Shown here piece by piece: positions 46,139 to 54,180 of a DNA stretch of 64,000 bases. Below the pieces are notes generated by a model. The model saw nothing but the letters and a program-made list of their open reading frames with translations. It ran no database searches and had not been told where the DNA came from. Origin of the DNA: Pseudarthrobacter sp. NIBRBAC000502770 (lineage in GTDB: Bacteria > Actinomycetota > Actinomycetes > Actinomycetales > Micrococcaceae); NCBI RefSeq assembly GCF_006517815.1, contig NZ_CP041198.1, positions 2,418,001 to 2,482,000 on the forward strand, in the 5' to 3' direction. Every line of letters begins with the position of its first letter. The first letter of the stretch is position 1. A program made the translations under genes and the position numbers.

Positions 46139-46906
46139 GTGAGCGCACGTATTGAGCCCGACGGCGGGACGATGATGCTTTTGTCGCTGGGGTTGGTGGC
46201 AGTGCTGGCGGTAGCCAGTTTCACCCTCTCGTTCCTGGGGTTGATCCAAGCCGCGTCGTGGGCCGGCATCCCCGAGCAGCTCCGCTGGCTTGTGCCCATC
46301 GTGGTGGACGCCACGATCCTAGTATATGCCATGGCAGCCAGTGTTCAAAGGGCCCGCGGGGAATCGACGACCCTTTCCTGGGTCGCTGTCGGCTTCTTCA
46401 CGGCCGTTTCCGTGACCGCGAACGCCGCCCACGTTCTCGCACCCGGAGGAGTCGTCACCGAGCTGAACGGCGCTGTCTTGTTCGGCGCCTTCCTGGCCTC
46501 GATCATGCCCATCAGCCTCCTCTTCGCCACCGAGACGACGGTCAAGCTGGCGGTCGCCCCGGTGTACGGATCGGTCGCCCAGCGCCGGCGTCGGGCGACC
46601 AAGAAAATGGTCCTCGTCGGCGAAAAGGACCACACGATGGACCGGTGGGCCAACTCGAATGGACCAGCTATGGAACACCAAAAGGATCACCTCTGGACCA
46701 CCCAAAAGGACCACCTGCGGACCACTCAGAAAGGACGTGCTCGAGTGGACCGTCATGCCATCCGGGAACTAGCCGAGAGGGACAAGCTCAGCCAGCGAAC
46801 CATTGCCGCGCGCCTGGGGATTTCAAAGACCACGGTCGCACGTGTCCTGGCCGAAGCCCAGGCGGCGAGACACCTCGGCCAAGGTTCGTCGAAGCTTCCG
46901 TGGTAG
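46139..46906 (+). CDS. DUF2637 membrane protein with C-terminal helix-turn-helix
   Basis: A 255-residue protein. Residues about 10-145 hold four membrane helices of the DUF2637 kind (SLGLVAVLAVASFTLSFLGL; IPEQLRWLVPIVVDATILVY), a domain found in plasmid and integrative-element proteins of actinobacteria. A polar linker with the repeated unit KDHLWTTQ/KDHLRTTQ follows at about 163-200, then a helix-turn-helix (AERDKLSQRTIAARLGISKT, then TVARVLAEAQ). The start is GTG with AGGAAGGA upstream. It should be a membrane-anchored DNA-binding protein. Its own gene contains the iterons it may recognise. Confidence 0.85.
   Translation: MSARIEPDGGTMMLLSLGLVAVLAVASFTLSFLGLIQAASWAGIPEQLRWLVPIVVDATILVYAMAASVQRARGESTTLSWVAVGFFTAVSVTANAAHVLAPGGVVTELNGAVLFGAFLASIMPISLLFATETTVKLAVAPVYGSVAQRRRRATKKMVLVGEKDHTMDRWANSNGPAMEHQKDHLWTTQKDHLRTTQKGRARVDRHAIRELAERDKLSQRTIAARLGISKTTVARVLAEAQAARHLGQGSSKLPW
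46627..46751. repeat. iteron array inside the DUF2637 gene
   Basis: GGACC or a one-base variant occurs at 46627, 46639, 46661, 46672, 46684, 46695, 46708, 46719, 46733 and 46747, about 12 bp apart. These are the reverse complement of the upstream iterons and encode the repeated linker of the protein. Confidence 0.72.
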
Positions 46907-47548
46907 TTGATGTCGGCCCCCCGAGGGGACGTTACCCTATGCATTTTGATGACATGCGTGCCTCGCCAAGTTCATCCGCGCGGAGCGCAAAGGAACCAAC
47001 GCGATGCATGTATGAGCCCACGTCCCACACGAAAAGGCGGCGGCAGTTGGCCGACAGACGGAATTGGTGGGCCCAAGGACAATCGAACTTGAACATACCC
47101 AACATTGCGGGGCAACATCCCTAGCAGTTCCGCGTAGCGCAGCCAAAGGCCAAGAAAGGTTCCAACCCATCCCAAGCGGTTTTGATGCACGGGGCTTCCT
47201 TTGACCGCCGAGGTGCGCGGTTAAACCCGACACTCCTATTGACGAACGACAGATGCTCCCGGTGAGGCGTGGGACGGCATACACCAGCGGATAGTGCTGG
47301 TCGTCATATGAAATTACGATTTACCCTTGGGGCTAGCCCTTGGGATGGAGTCCTACCGAATGTTGCTGGCAACCCCGCCTCGTAGCCCGGACGTCTGTTG
47401 CCGGGTATTTGAAGCCTCTCGGTTCAAAACCCTAGGTGATAGATGAAAGCACCGCAACGGGCTTTCCCTCTTACCGCGACGGCCCTACCGGGCTGGCCTG
47501 CGGGGACGGAACCACTTATCACCAGCGGCTGCGTCGAGCATTTTGAAT
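46907..47548. other. gap without a supported gene
   Basis: About 640 bp with short frames in all directions but no start signal or family match. Confidence 0.4.
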
Positions 47549-47596
47549 TGGTGAGCAAAGCGCGCTGGCACGTGCACAATCGACGGGTCCCGTAAG
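47549..47596 (+). pseudogene. homing endonuclease fragment
   Basis: FELVSKARWHVHNRRVP followed by a stop matches the start of AP2/HNH-type homing endonucleases (LVSKARWYV). Only about 17 codons remain. Confidence 0.35.
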
Positions 47597-47605
47597 GAAC
47601 GGCCG

Positions 47606-47900
47606 ATGGCGACCATGGCGACCACATGGCGATCAGGTGGTCGCCCACAAAAATCCGCGCCAGTACTGGGAAGCAGGCCCCTTTATATATATATGGCGAC
47701 TTAACCAATCATTTAACTACTACTACATATAAGGGCCCTTGCTTCCCCTTCGTACTCCTCTTCTCCCCTATAGGCATACCCCCGAAATGCTCGCCAGGTC
47801 GCCCATTCCCGTTTTTCCGCGCCAGCACTGGGAAGTAGAGGTGGTCAACTGATCGGTCACAGGTCGGTCAGGTCGGTCATCGGGCGGCCCAAAACGGCAA
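47606..47900. repeat. AT-rich region with inverted repeats and GGTCGGTC iterons (origin- or partition-like)
   Basis: Copy A (47606-47695) has GACC repeats, then CCAGTACTGGGAAGCAGG and a TATATATATATGG stretch. An inverted arm (ATATAAGGGCCC, then CTTGCTTCCC) lies at 47724-47746, after an AT-rich segment. A third copy of the CCAGCACTGGGAAG core starts at 47821 and is followed by three GGTCGGTCA-like repeats (about 47851-47879). A core copy in inverted orientation is at 58285-58361. The layout is that of a plasmid origin or centromere; function is inferred. Confidence 0.42.
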
Positions 47901-48104
47901 AAATCAGCGATTTCACGCGTTTTCAGCGTTTCAGCGCTCATCGCTGAAGTTGGACGAAGCCCTGCCGGCGCGGTGTTCAGCGGTGCACAAGGCCAGGCGC
48001 TGCGCGAGGCGCGCCAGGCCTTGGACCGCGCCGGCCGCTAGTCTTGCCTCGATACTCAAAGCTTCAGGGGGAAATCCGACAATGCTCCCGTCCAGGGTCC
48101 CTCG
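47901..48104. other. gap
   Basis: No gene seen. Confidence 0.3.
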
Positions 48105-48509
48105 ATGCAACGCATATCCGACGAGGAGGCCGCCAACCGGATGAGGGTCGAGTACCTGCGGCGCACGGGCAAGGACGACGTCTTCGCGCCGGCCGTCGAA
48201 AGGCAACTCCTCCGCATGGCCGTGGCAGACCGCAGTGATCTCCTGCACCGGCTCGATGACGCCCGCGAAGACCTCGCGTCGTTCGAGAACAGCCTCCAGG
48301 CCAAGAAGGACCGGATCGCCAGGCTCGAAGAGGAAGCCGCACGGAACGACTACCTGCTCGGGATCCGGGACGACCTTCCCGGTGACGAACCTGGCTGCAA
48401 TGGCCTCTGCCACCGCGCCTCCGACGTTGGAGTCGCCGTCCCCGGCGATCCGGTGGCCTACGCCCACGACTCCTGCCCCGAACACGGAGAAGGAGCGGTC
48501 AATGACTAG
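48105..48509 (+). CDS. coiled-coil protein
   Basis: A 134-residue soluble protein with a heptad pattern at about 45-85 (LLHRLDDAREDLASFENSLQ, then AKKDRIARLEEEAARN) and a Cys-containing tail (CNGLCHRASD, SCPEHGEG). Its end overlaps the start of the next frame by eight bases. Family not recognised; it resembles small element-encoded coiled-coil proteins. Confidence 0.6.
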   Translation: MQRISDEEAANRMRVEYLRRTGKDDVFAPAVERQLLRMAVADRSDLLHRLDDAREDLASFENSLQAKKDRIARLEEEAARNDYLLGIRDDLPGDEPGCNGLCHRASDVGVAVPGDPVAYAHDSCPEHGEGAVND

Positions 48510-48860
48510 CGGGCCTGAGTGGGCTGAGGGTCCCCCAGTGCCTACGCGTCGCCTCTACGTCCCGGGCGACTCCCCCAACAAGCTGTTCCGGCTGCGCTGG
48601 CCGGGCTTTGGGCGAAAGAACGATCCCGAGCTGGTGGTTCCCACGACCCCTGTCCTGAACACGGCTGGCTCCCCTCCTCCGGCGGGACCTTCGTCTTCGG
48701 CGGCATCGGCAGCCTGTACCGCGGCGCCGGCGGACCAGCGGGGCGGCTGGGATTCGCCACCAGCGGTGAATACCCGACCGGACCGGGCGGCAACGTCGCG
48801 CACAACTTCCAGAACGGCGTCATCCACTGGGGCCCCTCCGGCACCGGCATCTCCTACTAG
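48502..48860 (+). pseudogene. mosaic frame ending in LGFP-repeat remnant
   Basis: From ATG 48502 one frame encodes MTSGPEWAEGPPVPTRRLYV and a short cytoplasmic-looking stretch. Near 48660 another frame takes over: GGTFVFGGIGSLYRGAGGPA, LGFATSGEYPTGPGGNVAHN and FQNGVIHWGPSGTGISY before TAG 48858-48860. That is an LGFP repeat, normally found in secreted cell-wall proteins of actinobacteria. The join suggests a frameshift or a recombination between two genes. Confidence 0.58.
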
Positions 48861-48869
48861 GACCAGAAC

Positions 48870-48913
48870 ACCAGCACCCCTTCCTGCCGCCGCGGGGAGG
48901 GGTGCTGGTCTTT
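48870..48913 (+). terminator. rho-independent terminator
   Basis: ACCAGCACCCC/GGGGTGCTGGT arms, extended by a few more pairs, then CTTT. Confidence 0.75.
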
Positions 48914-48937
48914 GACCGGGAACCGCTGCCGCATCGT

Positions 48938-48947
48938 CCGTACACAT
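48938..48947 (+). promoter_or_regulatory. CCGTACACAT box
   Basis: Ends 8 nt before ATG 48956, the only member with that spacing. Confidence 0.48.
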
Positions 48948-48955
48948 GGGACAGC

Positions 48956-49285
48956 ATGAGCATCCAGATCCGTGCCATCCCCAGCGACAACCTTGTCGCT
49001 CTCGCCCCGCAGCTGAACGGCCTGTACATCCAGACCGGTTCGGTGGACCACAACGGCCGCCTGGTCACCGGGCACTTCCAGGAGGCCCGGCTGATGGAGG
49101 ACGGGCAGCGCATCGCCATCAAACTGACCCGCTACATGAACGGCAAGCACGTCCTGGACAGCGTCGTCGTCCCCGCCGGAAATGACCCGCTGGGCAACCC
49201 CTGGCGAACCGCCATTCACATGCCGTCGGACAGTGCCCTGCTCGCCCAGCTCGACACCTCTGCGAGCACCTCCGTGGCCGCCTGA
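48956..49285 (+). CDS. hypothetical protein
   Basis: A 109-residue soluble beta-rich protein starting MSIQIRAIPSDNLVALAPQL. No ribosome site; start set by the CCGTACACAT box. Family not recognised; the gene is intact. Confidence 0.74.
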   Translation: MSIQIRAIPSDNLVALAPQLNGLYIQTGSVDHNGRLVTGHFQEARLMEDGQRIAIKLTRYMNGKHVLDSVVVPAGNDPLGNPWRTAIHMPSDSALLAQLDTSASTSVAA

Positions 49286-49371
49286 CCGGCGCGCCGCACG
49301 GCTCCAGGGGCGCGGGCGGGGTAGAACTGAGCGGGCTGCTCCCGGGACACCGGGGACGGCCTGCCGATCCG

Positions 49372-49381
49372 CCGTACACAT
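49372..49381 (+). promoter_or_regulatory. CCGTACACAT box
   Basis: Ends 7 nt before ATG 49389. Confidence 0.5.
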
Positions 49382-49388
49382 GAAGGTC

Positions 49389-49835
49389 ATGACCTACTCC
49401 CGCTCCCGCCTCGCCCTCTTCGCCGCTGCATTGATCGCCCTCCTGGTGGTCGTCGGCTTCCTCTACACCAACTCCCAGAAGCACCCGTCAGCCGCACCGG
49501 CACCGAGCGCCTCCGCGGCTCCGTCAGCGCAAGGTGATGACGAGGACAGCACCGAGGGCCAGGACACGGCCGAGGGGGCCGCTCAGACCGTGGCTGCCAT
49601 CCCGGCTGGTCCGATGCCGGGCACCGCAGCGGCCGTGAAGACCGTCCACTCCCCCGACAAGGTCGCCGTGGACATCAACCTGGCCCCGGGCCAGTGCAAG
49701 GTACCGACAGTCAGTGAAGGACGAGAAGGAGTCAACGCGCAAGCCAATGCAGTGGATGCGGGAGAACCCCTAGGGCTACGGTTCGAGCGGCACCAGCACG
49801 ACCGTTCAGACACCATCCCGCGCCTTCATGATTGA
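49389..49835 (+). CDS. single-pass membrane protein, tail possibly frameshifted
   Basis: A 148-residue protein with one membrane helix (LALFAAALIALLVVVGFLYT) near the N-terminus and an outer Ala/Ser/Pro-rich part ending NLAPGQCKV. After that point another frame (SVKDEKESTRKPMQWMRENP) looks more protein-like, so the last third may be out of frame. Its 3' end overlaps the convergent broken gene. Confidence 0.58.
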   Translation: MTYSRSRLALFAAALIALLVVVGFLYTNSQKHPSAAPAPSASAAPSAQGDDEDSTEGQDTAEGAAQTVAAIPAGPMPGTAAAVKTVHSPDKVAVDINLAPGQCKVPTVSEGREGVNAQANAVDAGEPLGLRFERHQHDRSDTIPRLHD

Positions 49836-50306
49836 CTGCCCTATCTCGGCCAACGAGTTTGCAGGATACCCGTCCGCTGGCGGTTCACTTCCATCCACGT
49901 AGATTCGGACATTGAAGTGACCATTGGGAAAGCGATACGCGTCTACGATACGGAGCCATCGCGTCTCATCTGATGCGGCGTAGCTGTCCGTGTAGAGGTG
50001 CCGGATGGTCCCCTCAAACCTGTGGCCTTGGAGGTCCCATTCGATTTCGCAGGTCAGCGCCCGGCCTTCTTCGTCATTCGTGATTCTCCAACCGGTCCAG
50101 GAGAAATCATAGGACAGCGATTGCGGCCAGGTAGTGAGACCCAACCCCTCACACCATTTCTGCAACTCACGCCATGCAAGATCGAGCAAGTGCTGCTCGC
50201 GAGCAGCATCGCGCTTCCGTTACCAGTATCGCTGCTCATCTGATCGCTAGCTCTCTAAAGCATCTTGCCGTCGCGCTGCAGCGATCGCTTCTTCCTCGAG
50301 GCCCAT
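49806..50306 (-). pseudogene. GLRDxAEK family gene with two in-frame stops
   Basis: From ATG 50306, preceded by GGGAGG, the frame starts MGLEEEAIAAARRQDALES and meets TAG (50247-50249) and TAA (50220-50222), then continues without a shift through REQHLLDLAWRELQKWCEGL, EIEWDLQGHRFEGTIRHLYT and ARDGV. Its head and layout match the intact genes at 57040 and 57552. Two point nonsense mutations are the simplest reading. Confidence 0.6.
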
Positions 50307-50403
50307 CGAGCACCTCCCGGTCCGGTCTGGAGAGAAATGGTCAGTGAATTCTAGGACCGACGGGAGGGCCTGTCATCGGGTGCGGGAAGGATCCGGGCGA
50401 GCT
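50307..50403. other. short gap
   Basis: Intergenic; nothing beyond the flanking signals. Confidence 0.3.
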
Positions 50404-50413
50404 CCGTACACAT
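50404..50413 (+). promoter_or_regulatory. CCGTACACAT box
   Basis: Ends 7 nt before ATG 50421. Confidence 0.5.
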
Positions 50414-50420
50414 TAGGCCC

Positions 50421-50672
50421 ATGATCCTCCTGACCCTGGTCACAGCGACCGCCGTCATCTCCTCGCAGCTCACCGCGCATCTCGCCGGCCTCCGGCATGC
50501 CACCGACGCCGCCGGCTATTTCGCCGCCGTCTGGCGCGAAGGCTACATCCAGGGCGCCGAGGACGAAGCCCACGCGGAAGCCATCGACTTCGAGCACTCC
50601 GGCTACGGCCGGGTCGGCCCCAACCGGGCAAACCCCTACCCCGGCCCGGAGAAGTTGGCGCAGCATGCCTGA
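50421..50672 (+). CDS. small protein with N-terminal helix
   Basis: An 83-residue protein starting with a hydrophobic helix (MILLTLVTATAVISSQLTAH) that could be a membrane anchor or signal, then an acidic stretch and GYGRVGPNRANPYPGPEKL. Start set by the box 7 nt upstream. Family not recognised. The lipoprotein gene starts 46 bp later. Confidence 0.66.
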   Translation: MILLTLVTATAVISSQLTAHLAGLRHATDAAGYFAAVWREGYIQGAEDEAHAEAIDFEHSGYGRVGPNRANPYPGPEKLAQHA

Positions 50673-50718
50673 GCCGACCACCACTCCGTCCGCGCAACCT
50701 CAACCGAATAGGAATTCC

Positions 50719-51090
50719 ATGAAACACTCCAGTTCCGCCGCCATCCTCATCACCGCCGCCGTCCTGACGCTGACCGCATGCGGTGCGCCTTCCGCTGAGT
50801 CCAACAGCAAGGAAGTCGCCAAGGACCTTCTTGCCCGGGACACCGCCGCAGCGGCCAAGCTCATGACCCCGGAGGAGCAGCAGCGTGCCCATGATCTGAC
50901 CGGCGGCGAGATCCTTGGCAACAACAGCAAAATGCCGCCTGAGTGCAAGCTCGGCGACCCCAGCTCAGCCCCCGGCGAGAACGGGGCGAGCATCGTTCGC
51001 ATCCCGATGACCCGTCCAGAGAGAACCTTCACCCTCAAAATGACTGTTACCGGCGACAACAAGCTGGTTGACCGAGTCAACTACGAGTGA
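50719..51090 (+). CDS. small lipoprotein
   Basis: A 123-residue lipoprotein: MKHSSSAAILITAAVLTLTACGA with lipobox LTAC. The mature part is a DUF4878-like short domain (EVAKDLLARDTAAAAKLMTP, then MTVTGDNKLVDRVNYE). AGGAA lies before the ATG. Probably in one transcript with the upstream small gene. Confidence 0.72.
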   Translation: MKHSSSAAILITAAVLTLTACGAPSAESNSKEVAKDLLARDTAAAAKLMTPEEQQRAHDLTGGEILGNNSKMPPECKLGDPSSAPGENGASIVRIPMTRPERTFTLKMTVTGDNKLVDRVNYE

Positions 51091-51123
51091 TCATCCAGGG
51101 CGTGGGGAGCGCCTAATCGGAGG

Positions 51124-51133
51124 CCGCACACAT
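51124..51133 (+). promoter_or_regulatory. CCGCACACAT box
   Basis: Ends 7 nt before ATG 51141; a second ATG inside the box is not used under this model. Confidence 0.5.
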
Positions 51134-51140
51134 GGGTGCC

Positions 51141-51395
51141 ATGCCTGATTCGACCGCTCCCCACTACGCCCTGGCCCAGGACCTCAAGGCCGGACAGACC
51201 TTCGTCCAGGGCCGCGGCGGCAAGCACTGGACCGCCATGGAGGACGCCGACACCGTCAACATGCGCCGCAGCACCCGGACCGGGGACCTGCTCGTCGCCA
51301 TCCCGGTCACGTTCCGCGGCACACCCCAGGGCATGCCCCTGTCCGTTCCGCTGGACAAGATCGTCCGACTTATCAACAACGGAGACCCCACATGA
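51141..51395 (+). CDS. hypothetical protein
   Basis: An 84-residue soluble beta-rich protein (MPDSTAPHYALAQDLKAGQT, then DLLVAIPVTFRGTPQGMPLS). Start set by the box. The pattern resembles small proteins that modulate translation or binding, but no family is recognised. Its stop overlaps a 20-codon frame. Confidence 0.66.
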   Translation: MPDSTAPHYALAQDLKAGQTFVQGRGGKHWTAMEDADTVNMRRSTRTGDLLVAIPVTFRGTPQGMPLSVPLDKIVRLINNGDPT

Positions 51396-51454
51396 CATCG
51401 CCCGCCGGCGCTGACCTGGTGTTCAAGCACAACGTCCCGGACACCGAGCCGTGA
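51392..51454 (+). CDS. very short frame coupled to upstream gene
   Basis: Twenty residues (MTSPAGADLVFKHNVPDTEP), starting by ATGA overlap. It may be the start of a truncated gene. Confidence 0.25.
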   Translation: MTSPAGADLVFKHNVPDTEP

Positions 51455-51486
51455 AATTCGGCGACCGTTCCGACGGCCGGCTCCGC

Positions 51487-52353
51487 TCAGAGGCGCTTGA
51501 GCAACTCCGCCTTCTTGGCCTCAAACTCCTCATCCGTCAATACTCCTGCGTCACGCAAGCTGGCCATCTGCGCGATCTGGTCCAGAATAGACGGGGCCGT
51601 GGCAGCCGTGGTCGCAGGCGTGGCTGGATTGTGCCGAGCAGTAATGGCCTGCTCCACCGCGTCACGGAAAGCCAAGAAGCTCGCCTCCTGGCTGCGGTTG
51701 AAGACGATCGAGTTTTCATCACTGGCAGCATCCGTGGTCTGTCTTCCGAACGAGCTGCGTCGCTCGTTGCCGCCCGGCAGGGTGAATTGGATGAACCCAT
51801 TCACCAAAGGTCCGGCCGGTTTGATCTGGACTCCCGTAATCGAGGCCAGAGGAACCCTCTTGGCACCCTTTCCGACCGTCATACGGCCGAGCGCGCCGAC
51901 GTGCTGGATGGTGACGAACTGACCGTCGAAGGCGCAGTAGCCAGCTACACCGACCGCGAGGACGGAGTCGGCCGGGATGCCGTGCTTTGCCCGGTAGTCG
52001 GCATCACCTGGAGCCGCCGACGCCCCGGCGACAGGGGCCAGGACGGGCCCGGCACTGACGAGCAGGCCGGCGGGAAGTTTTTCGGCAAGCTTTTCAATGT
52101 TCCTCGGCTGGTTGCTCCCCTGGCCCTCGATCTCCCAGACGACAACAGTGCCATCACCGTCGGGCACCACGCTTCCGGTGTATTTTCCGGCGAAAGTGTT
52201 CGCCCGAATGGAGTAGGGTGACTCAACCAGGATCTTGTCTGCAGTTGCGCTGGCCTTGAATTTGAGCGCCTCGGCCGCTTCCAGGATGTGCGTCGTTGCT
52301 GCCGGTTGTGCTGCCTGAAGAACCCATTGGATGCTCTGCTGTCGTATGCCCAC
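51487..52353 (-). CDS. DUF4429 domain protein with SHOCT tail
   Basis: A 288-residue protein. A lipid-binding-like first half (about 1-90) is followed by the DUF4429 part: SITGVQIKPAGPLVNGFIQF, then NSIVFNRSQEASFLAFRDAV. The last 35 residues are a SHOCT motif (LDQIAQMASLRDAGVLTDEE FEAKKAELL). SHOCT tails often mediate oligomerisation. TAGAGT lies 6 nt before the GTG start (leaderless). Role unknown. Confidence 0.87.
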   Translation of the reverse strand: MGIRQQSIQWVLQAAQPAATTHILEAAEALKFKASATADKILVESPYSIRANTFAGKYTGSVVPDGDGTVVVWEIEGQGSNQPRNIEKLAEKLPAGLLVSAGPVLAPVAGASAAPGDADYRAKHGIPADSVLAVGVAGYCAFDGQFVTIQHVGALGRMTVGKGAKRVPLASITGVQIKPAGPLVNGFIQFTLPGGNERRSSFGRQTTDAASDENSIVFNRSQEASFLAFRDAVEQAITARHNPATPATTAATAPSILDQIAQMASLRDAGVLTDEEFEAKKAELLKRL

Positions 52354-52410
52354 GCGATGACTCTAACAACATGGACCCCGGAGGCAACATGGGGACATTG
52401 CCCAGGTGGT

Positions 52411-52420
52411 CCGCACACAT
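52411..52420 (+). promoter_or_regulatory. CCGCACACAT box
   Basis: Ends 7 nt before GTG 52428; the only member with a GTG start. Confidence 0.5.
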
Positions 52421-52427
52421 GGGTGCC

Positions 52428-52655
52428 GTGAGAAACCCAGCAAGCCTTCACAGCGCTCTCCAGGCCTCCATCAGCACGCCCGGAGCCATCACCAAGACCC
52501 ATCTGGTGACGCTGCTCAAGCGGTTCCCCGAACCTGGGGTGCCGGCCGAGCAGGACCTGGTGATCGTGGACGGTGTCCTGTCGGTGGACCTGCCCGAATA
52601 CAACTGCGCGGCCTCCGACTACGGGGTGCGGCGCCGGTACCCGCGCCCAAAATAG
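52428..52655 (+). CDS. hypothetical protein
   Basis: A 75-residue soluble protein (SALQASISTPGAITKTHLVT, then LVIVDGVLSVDLPEYNCAAS). Start set by the box. Family not recognised. Confidence 0.62.
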   Translation: MRNPASLHSALQASISTPGAITKTHLVTLLKRFPEPGVPAEQDLVIVDGVLSVDLPEYNCAASDYGVRRRYPRPK

Positions 52656-52715
52656 GCTCCCGTCCGGGGCGGACAGGCTGCTACTGTGAACCATCGCTGA
52701 AGCAAGGGGGATGCC

Positions 52716-53282
52716 ATGCAGTCGTGTCACGTCGCCGCCGGACTGGTGGTCCTCACGCTGGGGCTCTCCGGCTGCGCGCCATGGCTGCCCTTGGTCACGC
52801 ACGGACCACCACCGAGCCCAACCTTGACCGGTCCGGCGGGCAAGACCCCCGTCACCGGCCAGCCCTCGGCTCAGTTCTGCGACAAGGCCGAGGCCTACCT
52901 GGCCAGGTTTCCTGACGTCCCCTTGTACCGGCCTGACCCGCCGGAGCCGGACGCCATGAACACCCTCAGCTGCTGGTATACCTCGGACATTCTTGACCCC
53001 CTGAAAGGGGTCAACCTGGAGGCACAGGCCCTCAACAACGACGATGACCGCGCCGTCTTCACCGAACAATGTCATGACGGAAACATTGGCCCCGGCAGCA
53101 CCCGGATCACCGCGGGCTGGGTCACGGACCACGGCTGGTCGGCATGGATCGCACAGCACGACCCGGTCTTGAGCGAGGCCGTCCTCTGCACGCACGACCA
53201 GTTCTACAGCGTGCGGGTCAGCAACGTTCCCGGCGCCACCGCCGACGACGCCCTGGCCACCATCATGGCCGCCATCGACTGA
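52716..53282 (+). CDS. lipoprotein (DUF3558-like)
   Basis: A 188-residue lipoprotein with lipobox LSGC at about residue 20 and four Cys in the mature part. FCDKAEAYLARF, CWYTSDI and AVLCTHDQFYSVRVSNVPGA resemble DUF3558-type actinobacterial lipoproteins. AAGGGGG lies before the ATG. Function unknown. The 77 bp after it hold nothing clear. Confidence 0.75.
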   Translation: MQSCHVAAGLVVLTLGLSGCAPWLPLVTHGPPPSPTLTGPAGKTPVTGQPSAQFCDKAEAYLARFPDVPLYRPDPPEPDAMNTLSCWYTSDILDPLKGVNLEAQALNNDDDRAVFTEQCHDGNIGPGSTRITAGWVTDHGWSAWIAQHDPVLSEAVLCTHDQFYSVRVSNVPGATADDALATIMAAID

Positions 53283-53359
53283 CCCCGCCGGCATAGCCTA
53301 CGGGTCCGGAGACTCGTCTGAATCCGGGAGCCTGCCGTTGACCCGCAAGGACAATTTGT

Positions 53360-54180
53360 TCAGCTCCGCCTCCGTTTCCCTGAAAGCGGATCACGTGTGG
53401 CCCCAACTGGTTGACCCCCTTCCGGTCCGTTCGCCACGAGGATGCGGGCAATGACCCTGCCGAGGCGATCCAACTCGCCATTGAGCCGCCGCCACTCCGC
53501 CCGACCGGATCCGGACTGCTGCCCCGTCTGCTCACAGTTGGGGCAACTCGTACGCCCACCAACGTCCGCCAGCGCGGACACGAAGACCTTCCCCGGGTTG
53601 TCCCGCCAATGGCCCGCCAAGACCGAGCACCAAATGGGGTGGTACCGCTTGCCCGTCCGGGTCACGTACACCTGGCCTTCACCTGCAATCGGCGAGCCGT
53701 CCTCCCTCACGTTGGTCGTCTCAACCGTGATCAGAGGACGCAGGGCACTGCCGGCCTCCGGGTGCTCACACTGTGGGCAGACGGTGCGCTCACCAACATC
53801 AGTCAATGCCGACACGAAGACCCGATCGGGGCTGGTCCGCCAGCGGCCCTCGATGCTTGGGCACCACTGGGTGTGGTACTGCCTGCCGGACCGGGTCAGG
53901 TACACCTGCTCTTCGCCGGCGATCGGCGAGCCGTCGTCCCGGAGATCAGCCGGGCTCACCTTTGATGCGAGGGCGTCCCCGGGCGGTCCCGCCACTGCGC
54001 CGCCATGACCCCGCACCACTGGCTGTGATACTTCTTGCCCGTCCTGGTCCCGTACACCTGGCCCTCGCCGGCCACGGGCGAGCCGTCATCACGGTGGCGT
54101 TGCGGAGCGGACGGAATCAGCGTCGGACGTTGTTTTTGCGCCCGGCGGGCAGCTTTCGCCTCATCGTGTTTCCTGCTCAC
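53360..54180 (-). pseudogene. triple-repeat Cys/His protein, one frameshift
   Basis: From ATG 54180 the first frame gives a basic head and a first repeat (DDGSPVAGEGQVYGTRTGKK YHSQWC). Near 53970 the frame shifts, and two more repeats follow (DDGSPIAGEEQVYLTRSGRQ YHTQWC...RTVCPQCE, and EDGSPIAGEGQVYVTRTGKR YHPIWC...RTSCPNCE), then an Arg-rich tail. Each repeat has YHxxWC and CPxCE, a likely zinc site; TGKKYHxxxC is a known motif in bacterial exported and nuclease-linked proteins. One indel disrupts an unusual modular protein. Confidence 0.64.

Noticed and set aside
45961..46751. CRISPR array
   Set aside because: Units are about 12 bp apart with 5-bp cores and no 25-40-bp repeats or cas genes; these are iterons.
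53360..54180. Transposase or integrase with Cys/His zinc finger
   Set aside because: No catalytic DDE or Arg-His-Arg-Tyr pattern; three equal modules argue for a binding protein.
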